DNA from: Thermoleophilaceae bacterium
GTDB lineage: Bacteria; Actinomycetota; Thermoleophilia; Solirubrobacterales; Thermoleophilaceae
Reading direction: 5' to 3'
Length of the DNA stretch: 64,000 nucleotides
NCBI GenBank assembly: GCA_030447875.1
Contig: JAUJOA010000003.1
Location: 33,415-97,414, forward strand
Shown: positions 19,591-28,417 of the stretch, in pieces
Layout of the letters: every line of letters starts with the position of its first letter
Position numbering within the stretch: the stretch's first letter is position 1
Notes under the pieces: generated by a model
Told to the model about the DNA's origin: nothing
The model's database searches: none
Seen by the model: the letters and a program-made list of their open reading frames with translations, nothing else
Position numbers and translations under genes: made by a program

Positions 19591-21180
19591 TTATCCGCTC
19601 CGCCAACGGCGACGCGGCGACTCGCCGAATCGGCTCGAAGAGTCCGGCGGGAGCGCTTCCGGAAGCGCCGAGAGCCGACCCTCTGCCGCGGCCAGCACCC
19701 CCTCGGCGACCGACTCCCACGAGTACCTGGCGCGCGCCGAGTCGGACAAAGCGGCGGCCGCTCGCGCCCGCCGCGATGGTTCGAGCAGGAGCCACTTGAC
19801 CAGCTTGTCGGCGATCTGGCGCACGGCCTCGGGACCGCGGTCGAACGAGAGCAGCGGCCGGAGGTCGGGCTCAACCGCCGGGGCGAGCGACGCGGTGACC
19901 TCCGCGAGTCCCGAGTGCGCGGCGGAGATCGGGAGGACCCCGCAGCAGGCAGCCTCGGCGGCAACCATTCCGAACGCCTCGGGGAAGGTGCTCGGCACCA
20001 CCTGGGCGTCGCATGCCGGGAGCAGGTCGGCGAGGTCGGCGTGCTCGAGCCGCCCGGTGAAGTGCAGGCGCGCGAATGCGGCGGGCGCCGCCCCGACGTA
20101 GGCGGCGTGCTCCGATCCCGTGAGGGAGTCGAGGAACGACATCAGATACGCGAGCTCTCCGGTCGCTCCGCCCTCGAGCTCACGGCCGCGGGCGGCCACC
20201 TCGCGCGCCGCGTGCAGGTCGCCCTCGCGAAGCGCGGCGACGAGCCGGTCGAGTCCCTCCCGGTAGGTGCCGAAGCCGACGACGCACAGGCGAGCGGCCG
20301 GCACGCGCGCGGCCACGAGCGGCCACGCGGCGAGCAGGAGATCCACGCCCTTCGAGACGATGAGCTTCCCGACGTAGACGATGGTCGGGCCGGAGGAGTC
20401 GAGCGCCCGGAGCGCGGCAGCCGCGCCGACCTCGCCACCCCAGGCGGCGGTTCGCGCGTCGAGCCTTGCGGCGAGCTCGGACAGCCCGCGGGCGGCATCC
20501 GCGCTCGAGCGCCGGCTGAACGCCCGAACGTCGACTCCGGGAGGTCCGAGACGCGTCCTGTCCCTCAGGCTCGGGTCGGCCATCACGCTCCAGAGGCTCT
20601 CCGCGGTGTGTCGGGAGCCGACCAGTACCCCCTCGGCGGCGGCGAGCCCCTCCCGCGCGAATGCCAGGAACCGGTCGGGGTGCGGACGGACCGTGTACTC
20701 GAGGGCGCTCCCGTGGATCTTCACCGCGTATGGCACCTCGCCGCCCACGGCCCGCGCCAGCACGGCGGGGCCCATCACGGCGTGGTTGGCCAGCGCCACG
20801 TCGGGGCTGGCGCGCTCGGCCACCTGGCGGACGGCGGTGACGTTGGCGCCGAGGTAGCGATCCAGCGCCTCGTCGTCCAGCTCGGGAAAGGGCACGGCGT
20901 CGAAGCCCTCGTACTCGTCGGCGACGTAGACCGGAAGCGTTCGGCCGATGGCGGGCAGGTAGGCGCTGCAGCGAACCGGCTCGCGCAGGACCTCAGTCCG
21001 GAGATCCCCGTCCTCGAAGGTGCCGACCGCGTCGACGAACGGCAACTCGGCCGCGCGTCGATCCTGGCAAAGGAGGTGAACCTCGTGACCAAGGTCTCGA
21101 AGCGCGCGGGCGAGGCTCGCCGTGTAGATGTTGCTCCCCGTCCCGCGCAGGAGGTAGCCATGGAAGACGAGCACCCGCAC
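19591..21180 (-). CDS. GT4-family glycosyltransferase
   Basis: A 529-residue GT-B glycosyltransferase. The N-terminal half has the acceptor-domain loop GYLLRGTGSNIYTASLARAL near residue 8 and a PYAVKIHGSALEYTV segment. The C-terminal half has IVYVGKLIVSKGVDLLLAAW near 270 and the donor-binding motif PSTFPEAFGMVAAEAACCG near 410, the E-x7-E pattern of GT4 enzymes. A long loop around residues 320-360 is unusual. The C terminus is Ser/Arg-rich and could be unstructured. Donor and acceptor are unknown. Confidence 0.87.
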   Translation of the reverse strand: MRVLVFHGYLLRGTGSNIYTASLARALRDLGHEVHLLCQDRRAAELPFVDAVGTFEDGDLRTEVLREPVRCSAYLPAIGRTLPVYVADEYEGFDAVPFPELDDEALDRYLGANVTAVRQVAERASPDVALANHAVMGPAVLARAVGGEVPYAVKIHGSALEYTVRPHPDRFLAFAREGLAAAEGVLVGSRHTAESLWSVMADPSLRDRTRLGPPGVDVRAFSRRSSADAARGLSELAARLDARTAAWGGEVGAAAALRALDSSGPTIVYVGKLIVSKGVDLLLAAWPLVAARVPAARLCVVGFGTYREGLDRLVAALREGDLHAAREVAARGRELEGGATGELAYLMSFLDSLTGSEHAAYVGAAPAAFARLHFTGRLEHADLADLLPACDAQVVPSTFPEAFGMVAAEAACCGVLPISAAHSGLAEVTASLAPAVEPDLRPLLSFDRGPEAVRQIADKLVKWLLLEPSRRARAAAALSDSARARYSWESVAEGVLAAAEGRLSALPEALPPDSSSRFGESPRRRWRSG

Positions 21181-21260
21181 CGGCCTCGAGTATCGCGCCG
21201 TGGGCGGCGGTCGGCTTCAGGGTGTGCGGTCGCGAGTCCGCCGGTGCCGGTTGCTATGTT

Positions 21261-21266
21261 GCCCGG
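21261..21266 (+). promoter_or_regulatory. -10-like TATGTT box for leaderless transcript
   Basis: TATGTT is followed by eight bases and the GTG start of the zinc-ribbon-like gene. It is one of a set of similarly placed TAnnnT boxes in this window. The exact position is approximate by one or two bases. Confidence 0.4.
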
Positions 21267-21268
21267 CC

Positions 21269-21538
21269 GTGAGCCGCGGCCAGAGATACCGCCTGCGCGC
21301 CCGCTCGGATCGCGAGGTCATACGTGAGGTCGAGCCGGGAACCGTCTACGTGGATCGTGAGACGGGCGAGGAGTTCGAGATCGTGGGGAAGGTGCTGCCG
21401 CTCGCTCCCTCGCAGAGCAACCTTCCATGGTCCGTCGAGAACCTCCGTCTCTGCGGGTGCTCGCTAGAGCAGCTTGCGCCGAAGGACCTGAACGACTGCC
21501 CTCACTGTGGCCGCCGGCTACCGGCGGTCGAGCCCTGA
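21269..21538 (+). CDS. Small hypothetical protein with CxC...CPHC motif
   Basis: The 89-residue protein starts at a GTG at 21269 and contains REVEPGTVYVDRETGEEFEIVGKVLPLAP, then LRLCGCSLEQLAPKDLNDCPHCGRRLPAVEP. Four cysteines in two pairs suggest a small zinc ribbon. The track start at 21200 would add an Arg/Cys-rich leader, which I consider non-coding because a TATGTT box lies inside it. It is followed after 5 bases by a lipoprotein gene on the same strand. No function is apparent. Confidence 0.6.
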   Translation: MSRGQRYRLRARSDREVIREVEPGTVYVDRETGEEFEIVGKVLPLAPSQSNLPWSVENLRLCGCSLEQLAPKDLNDCPHCGRRLPAVEP

Positions 21539-21543
21539 GCGCG

Positions 21544-21990
21544 GTGCGCCACTCGCTGGCCTGCATCCTGGCCTTCGTCTCACTGGCAGGCGCGGGCTGC
21601 GGCGGCGATGACGAGCCGAGCACCCCCGCGCCGCCCGACCTCACGGTGCCGACGGACAGTGAGCGAAAAGACCGCACCCAGGAGGAGAGTTCGACCGCCG
21701 AGGAGGAAACGGGCCCTCAAACGAGCACCGAGGGCGCCGCTACCACCGACACGCAGCCGAGCGTGGGTCAGCCTCCGAGCGGCGTGCCCGGTGGCACCAC
21801 GGCGTCGCCGCCGCCGCCCTCCGGGGGCTCAGGGGGATCGGGCGGTTCCGGTGGATCGGGCGGCTCCGGGGGAGGCAAGCCGGACCGGTCGAAGCCCGAC
21901 AGCCCGGAGAACGACATCCCACCGGAGCCCGGGACCCCGGAGGACCGCTTTGAGGAGTTCTGCCGCCAGAACCCGCAGGCCTGCGGCTGA
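21544..21990 (+). CDS. Putative lipoprotein with Gly-Ser repeat linker
   Basis: From the GTG at 21544 the product has a signal sequence (HSLACILAFVSLAGAGC) with a lipobox cysteine at about residue 19, then a low-complexity Thr/Glu/Pro-rich region. A run of GGS units follows (five or six copies, about residues 98-115) and a short acidic C terminus with two cysteines (EEFCRQNPQACG). It is probably an anchored, largely unstructured envelope protein. The track start at 21427 lies inside the preceding gene and is less likely. Confidence 0.6.
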   Translation: MRHSLACILAFVSLAGAGCGGDDEPSTPAPPDLTVPTDSERKDRTQEESSTAEEETGPQTSTEGAATTDTQPSVGQPPSGVPGGTTASPPPPSGGSGGSGGSGGSGGSGGGKPDRSKPDSPENDIPPEPGTPEDRFEEFCRQNPQACG

Positions 21991-22017
21991 GCCCCGATAG
22001 CCGTGGCCGGGCTGCGT

Positions 22018-22085
22018 CTCGGGGCTCGCCGTATCGGCATCCGGCTTCGCCCCTGCGTCCTTGCCCTGCTCGGCTCTGAGGCTCA
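22018..22085. repeat. Dispersed intergenic repeat, copy 1
   Basis: This segment shares GGCTTCG-CCCTGCGTCCTTG and flanking CTCGGG-CTCGCC and CTCGG-T-T blocks with the interval at 37253-37320. The two copies differ at scattered positions but keep the same order and spacing. Neither lies in a supported gene. See the corresponding finding. Confidence 0.5.
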
Positions 22086-22451
22086 GCCCGAGGTCATCAC
22101 CGTCGGAGGGCAGCCGGCGGCGCGGCGCGTGGCGGGAGTCGGTGAGCTTGGTTGTCGCACGCGCGCGGGAAGCGGGGCCGGCGCGGGCGCCGGCCGGCGG
22201 TCCGCTTGGCGCGGGCGCGGCCCGACCTGGTCACGAACGCGGTCCCGCCCCAGCGACAGCGGCGAGCCGTTGCCCCCGGGCGCGGGCCATGGATCCGGAT
22301 AGCGCTCCTGGCCCCCGCCACCGCGTCCCTCGTCCTCGGAGGAGTCGTCCCCTTCCTCGCGCAGCCGGAAGAACCAGATCAGCCAGACGATCAGCAGGCC
22401 GACGTCGAAGACCCGGAAGCCGACCATGAAGATCCACCCCTCCGTGCTCAC
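22083..22451 (-). CDS. Hypothetical single-pass membrane protein
   Basis: A 122-residue product from a GTG start. One strongly hydrophobic helix near the N terminus (WIFMVGFRVFDVGLLIVWLIWFF) is followed by acidic RLREEGDDSSEDEG and then a long Pro/Arg/Ala-rich tail that looks unstructured. The N-terminal 35 residues look like a real small membrane protein of a type common in actinobacteria. The tail could be a chance extension. It lies 59 bases after infA on the same strand, with a GCGCCCG/CGGGCGC hairpin between them. Confidence 0.5.
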   Translation of the reverse strand: MSTEGWIFMVGFRVFDVGLLIVWLIWFFRLREEGDDSSEDEGRGGGGQERYPDPWPAPGGNGSPLSLGRDRVRDQVGPRPRQADRRPAPAPAPLPARVRQPSSPTPATRRAAGCPPTVMTSG

Positions 22452-22510
22452 GGCCCGGATGGTAGCGCCCGTTCTTCGCGGGCGCGAGACCTGGTCGACC
22501 GGCCCCGGAG

Positions 22511-22729
22511 CTACTTGTAGCGGTAGGTGATTCGGCCGCGATCCAGGTCGTACGGCGAAAGCTCGATCTTGATGCGATCGCCCGGGAGGATGCGGATGTA
22601 GTGCCGGCGCATCTTGCCCGAGATATGACCGAGGACCTCGTGGTCGTTGTCCAGCTTCACGCGGAACATCGTGTTCGGGAGGGCCTCGGTGACCTCGCCC
22701 TCCATCTCGATTTTCTCTTCCTTGGCCAA
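22511..22729 (-). CDS. infA: Translation initiation factor IF-1
   Basis: IF-1 binds the ribosomal A site during initiation. The protein is a compact S1/OB fold with [40 protein letters not shown] and a C-terminal [16 protein letters not shown] assign the TTG at 22729 as the start (TTG GCC AAG GAA GAG, giving [11 protein letters not shown]), because it yields exactly the usual 72 residues. The track start adds 19 unrelated residues. It stands apart from any ribosomal-protein operon and lies 62 bases downstream of cspA. Confidence 0.95.
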   Translation of the reverse strand: MAKEEKIEMEGEVTEALPNTMFRVKLDNDHEVLGHISGKMRRHYIRILPGDRIKIELSPYDLDRGRITYRYK

Positions 22730-22791
22730 GCGCTGTGCGAAGGTTGGCCGGCCGCGCGCCCGGGAGCCCCCAGGCGCGCGCAGCACGCCGG

Positions 22792-22995
22792 CTAGATCTT
22801 CGTGACGTTTACCGCCTTGGGACCCTTGTCGCCGGCCTCCTCCTCGTAGGAGACCTTGGAGTTCTCCTGAAGGGTCTTGAAGCCCTGACCGTTGATGCCG
22901 GTGTGGTGGACGAAGAGATCGCGGTCACCCTCATCGGGAGTGATGAAGCCGTAGCCTTTCTCGTCGTTGAACCACTTGACCGTTCCGGTTGCCAT
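22792..22995 (-). CDS. Cold-shock protein
   Basis: The 67-residue protein is a single cold-shock domain that binds single-stranded RNA or DNA. Both nucleic-acid-binding motifs are present, RNP1-like KGYGFITPD at about residues 13-21 and RNP2-like DLFVHHTGI at about 26-34. A good ribosome-binding site, AGGAAGGTG, precedes the ATG. It is transcribed toward infA, 62 bases away, and the two RNA-binding factors could share a transcript. The 140-base leader upstream contains no recognised motif. Confidence 0.95.
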   Translation of the reverse strand: MATGTVKWFNDEKGYGFITPDEGDRDLFVHHTGINGQGFKTLQENSKVSYEEEAGDKGPKAVNVTKI

Positions 22996-23138
22996 GCGAT
23001 TAGCACCTTCCTGTCTTGCTATGCCCTACTCGGTGCTCATCTGGCGATCCGAACGTACGGCACATGCGTTTCCGCCGAGATGTCCCGGCCCACTCAGGTC
23101 GGAACGCTAGCAAGCCAGCCCGGCGACTGGGAGGCGCC

Positions 23139-23912
23139 TCACCTTCCCTCGAAAGTCGCCCTGCCAGGCCCCTCCTCGAGGAAGGACCGCACGGCGCGCT
23201 GGAGATCCTCGGTATCGAACAGTGGCCCGACGGTCTCGCCGACCCTCGCATCGGCGCCGCGCACCCCCTCGTCGAGGAACGCCCGGACCATCCGCTTCGT
23301 GGCGGCGTTCGCGATCGTCGGCCCGGTGGCAAGGCGCTCGGCGAAGCGCATCGACTTGGCGGCAAGGTCGGCGTCCGGAAGCACGCGGTTCAGGACGTTC
23401 CACCGCTCGAGCGTGGCGGCGTCGTAGAGGCCGCCGCTCATCACGAGCTCGCGAGCGCGCGCCGGCCCCGCCCGCTCGGCCACGCGCTGGGTGCCTCCCA
23501 TCGCCGGCGTCAGGCCGACGACGATCTCCACAAGCCCGAACTTGGCCGACTCCGACGCCCAGATCATGTCGCAGGCGAGCGACAGCTCGAAGCCGGCCGT
23601 GAGACAGAGTCCGTGGACGGACGCCAGCGTGGGGATCGGCATGTCCTCGAGCTTGTGCACGATCCGGATCAGGTCGGAGAAGAAGTCGCTCGCCTGGGCA
23701 GGCGTCTTGCCGTCGAAGACGTGAACGTCGGCACCGCCCGTGAATACGTCGCCCTCCGCTCGGACCAGGAGAGCCCGTGGAAGGTCGCGGTCGACCTCCT
23801 CGAGAACGGCGATCAGGTCGCGCGTGAGCTCGTCGCCGAAGAGGTTCAGCGGCGGGTCGTCGATGATGACGACGCCCACGTCGCCATGACGCTCGAGCCG
23901 GGCTCTAGCCAC
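23139..23912 (-). CDS. Enoyl-CoA hydratase/isomerase family protein
   Basis: A 257-residue crotonase-fold protein. It contains FTGGADVHVF (oxyanion-hole region near residue 58), SVHGLCLTAGFELSLACD near 100 and GLVEIVVGLTPAMGGTQRVAERAG near 127. In hydratases the two catalytic acids lie near positions corresponding to AGFELSLA and GLVEIV...MGG; only the first region keeps an obvious acid, so reaction specificity is uncertain. It overlaps the HIT gene by 8 bases, which suggests one transcript. Confidence 0.85.
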   Translation of the reverse strand: MARARLERHGDVGVVIIDDPPLNLFGDELTRDLIAVLEEVDRDLPRALLVRAEGDVFTGGADVHVFDGKTPAQASDFFSDLIRIVHKLEDMPIPTLASVHGLCLTAGFELSLACDMIWASESAKFGLVEIVVGLTPAMGGTQRVAERAGPARARELVMSGGLYDAATLERWNVLNRVLPDADLAAKSMRFAERLATGPTIANAATKRMVRAFLDEGVRGADARVGETVGPLFDTEDLQRAVRSFLEEGPGRATFEGR

Positions 23913-24312
23913 GAAGCTCCCGTGCCACCTCGGCGAGAACCTTCGGCTCCGCCCGCTCGGGCCGCGTGGGCAGCTCGAGCGGATCGTCGGCGTAGCGAGG
24001 GATCACGTGCAGGTGGAAGTGCCAGATCGTCTGCCAGGCCACGGGCTCGGCCGCGTTGAGCAGGTTGACGCCGTCGCAGTCGAGCCGCTCACGCATGGTC
24101 AGCGCCAGGCGCCTGGCGGCCATGGTCGTGCGCCCGAGGTCCTCGTCATCGATGTCGAAGAGGTTCCTCGAATGGCGCCGGGGGATGACCACCGCGTGGC
24201 CACGCGTCCACGGATTGATGTCCATGAACGCCACCGTGTGCTCGTCCTCTTGAATGACTTCGCCGGGCATGTCGCCCGCGAGGATCGAGCAGAAGACGCA
24301 GTCGTCGGCCAT
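23905..24312 (-). CDS. HIT-family nucleotide hydrolase
   Basis: The 135-residue protein has the N-terminal CVFCSILAGDMPGEVI segment typical of HIT proteins with a CxxC pair, then HAVVIPRRHSRNLFD near residue 39. The catalytic histidine triad WHFHLHVIPRY follows near residue 96. Members hydrolyse nucleoside phosphoramidates or dinucleoside polyphosphates; the natural substrate is not evident. TAAGCT lies 10 bases before the ATG, a possible promoter box. It is followed by the enoyl-CoA hydratase gene. Confidence 0.92.
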   Translation of the reverse strand: MADDCVFCSILAGDMPGEVIQEDEHTVAFMDINPWTRGHAVVIPRRHSRNLFDIDDEDLGRTTMAARRLALTMRERLDCDGVNLLNAAEPVAWQTIWHFHLHVIPRYADDPLELPTRPERAEPKVLAEVARELRG

Positions 24313-24336
24313 GGGCGCCCGTAGCTTAAGGGGCTC

Positions 24337-25770
24337 CTAGGGCGGATTCTCACGCAGGCGGCGTGCATAAGCCACCGCGTCCTCGGCCGTGACCACATCG
24401 CCCGAGAAACGCGCCTCGCGCAGCGCTGCGAGCAGACGACCGAGCGCGGGGCCCGGCGGAATCTCGAGCGCAGTAGCGAGTTCGTCGCCCCGGATCGGCG
24501 GACTCGGGGGTCCCTTGGCTCGCCACGCCAGCGCGTCGGTCATCAGCTCGCGCGCCAGGCCCAGGTGGGCTGCGATCGCCGTCTCAGCATTCTTGCCCCT
24601 TGTGGCCAGACGATCCGCGCATGAAAGGACCGTCACCTCGACCTCGACCGGCTCGCATCTGGCGAGGTAGCGGTAGACGGTTCGGCGCGACAGCGGGCGC
24701 TCGTGCACGAGGAAGCCGAGGACCAGGTGGTGGCGCGTGATCCTGGACAGGAACTGGCTTAGCCGCTCGCTCGTGCGGAGTCGCCCGCAGAGCGTGGCGA
24801 TCAGGTCGGCGCCCACCGAATCGTGCCCGATGAACGTGACGCGGCCATCGGCCCTGATCCCCCGCGTTGCCGGCTTCCCAACGTCGTGCAGGAGGGCGGC
24901 GAAGCGCAGCGCCTGCCCGCGCGTGAGCTCGTCGGCGAGCGGCTCCGCGAGCTCCCGCCGCAGATCGTCGCCGAGATCGCCGAAGACCTCGGCCAGGTGG
25001 TCCTCCAGCCATATCTGGCGCCGGAGCACCTCGAGCGTGTGGGCGTGCACGTCGAGGTGATGGAACTGGCTCTGCTCGACGCCGTGGAGGGCACCCACCT
25101 CGGGCAGGACGGCTGCGATCAGCCCGAGCCGATCCGCGAGCTCGAGGCCCTCGACCGCCCGGTCGGCTATCACCAGCCGGCGAAGCTCCGCAAACACGCG
25201 CTCAGGTGAGGCCTCCGAGACTCGGGACGCCGCCGCTCCCGAGAGCCGCTCGGTCTCCGCGTCGGGGCTCAGCTGCAGTTCGGTCGCCAGCCGTACGAGG
25301 CGCAGCGGGCGGAGCGGGTCGGCCTCGTACGCCGCGGGACCTACCACGCGCAGCACCCCCGCCTCGAGGTCGGAGCGCCCGCCGTGGGGGTCGACGACCT
25401 CTCCGCCGTCGATCGGCATCGCCATCGCGTTGACCGTGAAGTCGCGCCTGGAGAGGTCGGCCGCGATGTCCTCCCCGTGGAGGGGCGATACGTCACAGAC
25501 CCACTCGCGCTCGCGATCCATCGCGCGCCAGGCGCCGAACGCCTCCGACAGCTGGAATACCGGTCCGCCGCCCCTGCGGGCGACCGCGCGAGCGGCCGCC
25601 TCGGGGTCCCCCCGCACCGCCACGTCGACGTCTGTGACCGGCCGCTCCAGCAGGGCGTCGCGAACCGTGCCTCCTACGAGCCAGGCCTCTCCGGCCGAGC
25701 CGGCGAGTGCCTCTCGCACGATCCGAACGGGGCCCTCTCCCAGCACGGCCTCGTCGGGACGCCGCGTCAT
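24337..25770 (-). CDS. CCA tRNA nucleotidyltransferase / poly(A)-polymerase family
   Basis: The 477-residue protein belongs to class II nucleotidyltransferases: GGTVRDALLERPVTDVDVAV with the catalytic acids near residue 33, then RRDFTVNAMAM and the neck motif DPLRPLRLVRLATEL. A C-terminal HD domain contains HDVGKPATR near residue 275 and GHDSVGADLIATL. The architecture fits an enzyme that adds or repairs the tRNA CCA end, with HD phosphatase activity possible. The start at 25770 overlaps the alr stop as ATGA; the track start at 25860 is less likely. Confidence 0.9.
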   Translation of the reverse strand: MTRRPDEAVLGEGPVRIVREALAGSAGEAWLVGGTVRDALLERPVTDVDVAVRGDPEAAARAVARRGGGPVFQLSEAFGAWRAMDREREWVCDVSPLHGEDIAADLSRRDFTVNAMAMPIDGGEVVDPHGGRSDLEAGVLRVVGPAAYEADPLRPLRLVRLATELQLSPDAETERLSGAAASRVSEASPERVFAELRRLVIADRAVEGLELADRLGLIAAVLPEVGALHGVEQSQFHHLDVHAHTLEVLRRQIWLEDHLAEVFGDLGDDLRRELAEPLADELTRGQALRFAALLHDVGKPATRGIRADGRVTFIGHDSVGADLIATLCGRLRTSERLSQFLSRITRHHLVLGFLVHERPLSRRTVYRYLARCEPVEVEVTVLSCADRLATRGKNAETAIAAHLGLARELMTDALAWRAKGPPSPPIRGDELATALEIPPGPALGRLLAALREARFSGDVVTAEDAVAYARRLRENPP

Positions 25771-26894
25771 CGGTCCTCGTGCAGTCGCCTGACGCGCTGG
25801 GTCAAGCCGCACGTCACCTCGTAGTTGATGGTGCCCAGTCGATCGGCCGCCTCCTCGCACAGGAGCCGCTCGCCGTCCTGGTCACCGATCAGCACCACCC
25901 GGTCCCCCGGCTCGACGTCCGTCTCGGCGCCGAGGTCGATCGTGATGTTGTCCATGCTCACGGTGCCCACGAGCGGGCGGCGACGCCCTCGGACGAGCAC
26001 GTCCGCGTTGTTCGACAGGCCCCGACGCACGCCATCGCCGTAGCCGATCGGCACGACTGCCACCCACGTCTCCGCTTCCGCGCGCCATCGTCTCCCATAG
26101 CCGGCGGTCTCCCCCGGCTCGAAGCGCTTCACGTCGGCCACGTAGGACTCGAGCGCGAGCACCGGTTCGAGCCCCCGCTCCGCGGGATCCTCCTGGAACG
26201 GGTCGAGGCCGTATACGGCGATGCCACAGCGCACCATGTCGAAGTGGCTCGCGGGCTCGCGATACACGGCCGCGCTGTTCGCGGCGTGAACGACGACGTG
26301 GGGGTGGGAATGCCGCATCCGGTCGACAAAGGCCCTGAAGGCCGAGAGCTGGGCGGGGAAGTGGTCATCCCCCAGCTCGTCGGCGGTGGCGAAGTGGGTC
26401 ATCAGGCCCGCGAGCTCGAGCCGGTCGTCGGCGACCACACGATCTGCCACCGCTCGGGCCCGATCGGCGACCTTGGTCCCGAGGCGGCCCATCCCCGTGT
26501 CGAGCTTCACGTGGACGCGGACGGGCCGATCGGCGCCGCCGGCGAGATCGCCGAGCTCATCCACGAGCGCCTCGTTCCAGGCCACCACATCCGCACCGGC
26601 CACAAGCGCGGTTCGCGCGTCCGCCCCGGTTAGCGCGCCCATCACCAGGATCCGGGCGTTTCCTTCCGCCTCGCGTAGCGCCGCCGCCTCTTCGGCGGTA
26701 GCCACGCCGAGCCAGGCGGCTCCCCCCTCCAGGGCCGCCCGCGCACAGGCCGCCTGGCCGTGGCCATAGGCATCCGCCTTCACCACGGCGCAGAGATCCG
26801 CGCCGCCCGTGAGCAGCGCACGCAGATGACCGCAGTTGCGCCTCACCGCACCCACGTTCACGCGCGCGAGCGCGCGCTCGTTGCCGGCGGTCAT
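25767..26894 (-). CDS. alr: Alanine racemase
   Basis: This PLP enzyme makes D-alanine for peptidoglycan. The cofactor lysine is in AVVKADAYGHG near residue 36. HVKLDTGMGRLG, HAANSAA and the catalytic-tyrosine region FEPGETAGYGRRW also fit the family, as does PIGYGDGVRRGLSN. The start at 26894 (MTAGNERALAR) overlaps the nnrDE stop as ATGA and gives 375 residues, the expected length. The track start at 27140 adds antisense-type Arg/Asp-rich sequence. The neighbouring acpS, nnrDE and alr order is common in actinobacteria. Confidence 0.95.
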   Translation of the reverse strand: MTAGNERALARVNVGAVRRNCGHLRALLTGGADLCAVVKADAYGHGQAACARAALEGGAAWLGVATAEEAAALREAEGNARILVMGALTGADARTALVAGADVVAWNEALVDELGDLAGGADRPVRVHVKLDTGMGRLGTKVADRARAVADRVVADDRLELAGLMTHFATADELGDDHFPAQLSAFRAFVDRMRHSHPHVVVHAANSAAVYREPASHFDMVRCGIAVYGLDPFQEDPAERGLEPVLALESYVADVKRFEPGETAGYGRRWRAEAETWVAVVPIGYGDGVRRGLSNNADVLVRGRRRPLVGTVSMDNITIDLGAETDVEPGDRVVLIGDQDGERLLCEEAADRLGTINYEVTCGLTQRVRRLHEDR

Positions 26895-28417
26895 TCGTCG
26901 CGGCCGCGGGCGAGTGCCTCGGGCAGCGCCGCGATCACATCGCCGGCGATCGTGTGGTCGGCGCCGATCCGCTCGGCGGCGACGATGCCGGCGCGGGCGT
27001 GGGCCAGCACTCCGGCGGACGCCGCCTCGAACGGGTCGAGCCCCTTCGCCAGCAACGCTCCGATGACGCCAGAGAGCACGTCGCCGGTCCCGGCCGTCGC
27101 GAGCGCCGGAGTCGCCCCCGCGCTGATCGCGACAGGCCACTCGGGCGTCGCCACGATCGAGTCGTCACCTTTCAGCACCACGACGGCGCCGCTTCGCTCC
27201 GCCGCCGCTCGGGCGGCCAGGAGTCGGCCCGCGTTGATCGACTGGGAGTCCGTGTCTAGCAGGCGCGCGAGCTCGCCGGCGTGTGGAGTGAGGACCGTCG
27301 GTCCCGGACGCTTCGTGAGCGACTCCAGCCGCCCGACGTGTGCGTTCAGCCCGTCGGCGTCGATGAGCATCGGCGCCTCGACCGCTGCAGCGACCTCACG
27401 CGCGAAGTCGAACGCGCCGTCGGTCCTTCCGATGCCCGGTCCGAGCACCACGCATCCCGCCCGCTCAGCGAGCCTCGCGACCTCCTCTGCGCCCGCCGCC
27501 ACATGGGCGCCGTCGGCCTCCGGCAGCCCGACCGTCATCTCCTCGAGAAGTCGTAGCTCGAATGTGGGCTCGGCGGACGCCGGTACGGCCACCTGCACGT
27601 AGCCCGCGCCCGTGCGCGCGGCCGACTTCGCAGCCATCGTGGGGGCGCCGGTGAGGCCGCGAGAGCCGCCTGCGATCACGACGACGCCGGACGTGAACTT
27701 CGAGCCGTCACGCGCGCGGCGTGGGATCAGCTCGAGCGCGCGGGTAGCGACGAGACCGGCGCGACCCGGCGCCGGAGCGCCACGGGGAATGCCGATCTCG
27801 ACGACCCTGACCTGCCCGCTGTGGTAGGTCCCGGGGGCCACATGGAGCCCGATCTTCGAGCCGTGGAACGTGACCGTCAGATCCGAGCGAACCGCCTCCC
27901 CCTGCACCTCACCGGTTGAGGCGTCGACGCCAGAGGGCACGTCGCAGGCGAGGACGGGGCAGGTCTGCTCGTTGATCGCGGCGATCGCTCCGGCCACGGG
28001 CTCCCTCGGGGTGCCTGAGAACCCGGTCCCCAGAAGGCAGTCGACCACGCACCCGGAGCCGTCCAGTGTGCCGGGCGCAAAAGGCGCCGGCCGAGCGCCG
28101 GGCAGGCGCTCGAGGTTCGAGCGCGCGTCGCCCTTGAAATCGTCCAGGGCGCCCGTCGCGAGGACGTCCACCTCGTGCCCGTCGCCGCGAAGGAGGCGGG
28201 CGGCCACGAGCCCGTCCCCGCCGTTGTTCCCCTTCCCGACCACGACTCGCACGGGTAGCGCCGACCGCGCCACCTCAGTCGCCGCTCGGGCGAGCCCCTC
28301 ACCAGCGCGCTCCATCAGATCGAGGGAGGGAACGCCGGCCTCCTCGATCGACCAGGCGTCCGCAGCCCGCATCTCATCGGCGTCGTAGAGCGGGTCGAGC
28401 CAGTTGGGGACCGCCAT
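26891..28417 (-). CDS. nnrDE: Bifunctional NAD(P)H-hydrate epimerase / dehydratase
   Basis: The protein repairs hydrated NADH and NADPH. Residues 1 to about 220 are the epimerase, with VVVGKGNNGGDGLVAARLL near 58 and ACDVPSGVDASTGEV near 138. The rest is the ADP/ATP-dependent dehydratase, with VIAGGSRGLTGAPTMAAKSAARTGAGYVQVAVP near 250, LVLTPHAGELARLL and TAGTGDVLSGVIGALLA near 458. This full-length 508-residue fusion is normal for bacteria. The start overlaps the acpS stop as TGATG. Confidence 0.95.
   Translation of the reverse strand: MAVPNWLDPLYDADEMRAADAWSIEEAGVPSLDLMERAGEGLARAATEVARSALPVRVVVGKGNNGGDGLVAARLLRGDGHEVDVLATGALDDFKGDARSNLERLPGARPAPFAPGTLDGSGCVVDCLLGTGFSGTPREPVAGAIAAINEQTCPVLACDVPSGVDASTGEVQGEAVRSDLTVTFHGSKIGLHVAPGTYHSGQVRVVEIGIPRGAPAPGRAGLVATRALELIPRRARDGSKFTSGVVVIAGGSRGLTGAPTMAAKSAARTGAGYVQVAVPASAEPTFELRLLEEMTVGLPEADGAHVAAGAEEVARLAERAGCVVLGPGIGRTDGAFDFAREVAAAVEAPMLIDADGLNAHVGRLESLTKRPGPTVLTPHAGELARLLDTDSQSINAGRLLAARAAAERSGAVVVLKGDDSIVATPEWPVAISAGATPALATAGTGDVLSGVIGALLAKGLDPFEAASAGVLAHARAGIVAAERIGADHTIAGDVIAALPEALARGRDE

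Noticed and set aside
21820-21880. Short tandem GGATCGGGCGGTTCC-type repeat.
   Set aside because: It is the coding repeat for the Gly-Ser linker of the lipoprotein at 21544, not an independent repeat array.
22465-22486. GCGCCCG/CGGGCGC hairpin between infA and the 22083-22451 gene as an intrinsic terminator.
   Set aside because: The stem is strong but has no T-tract on either strand, so I do not list it as a terminator.
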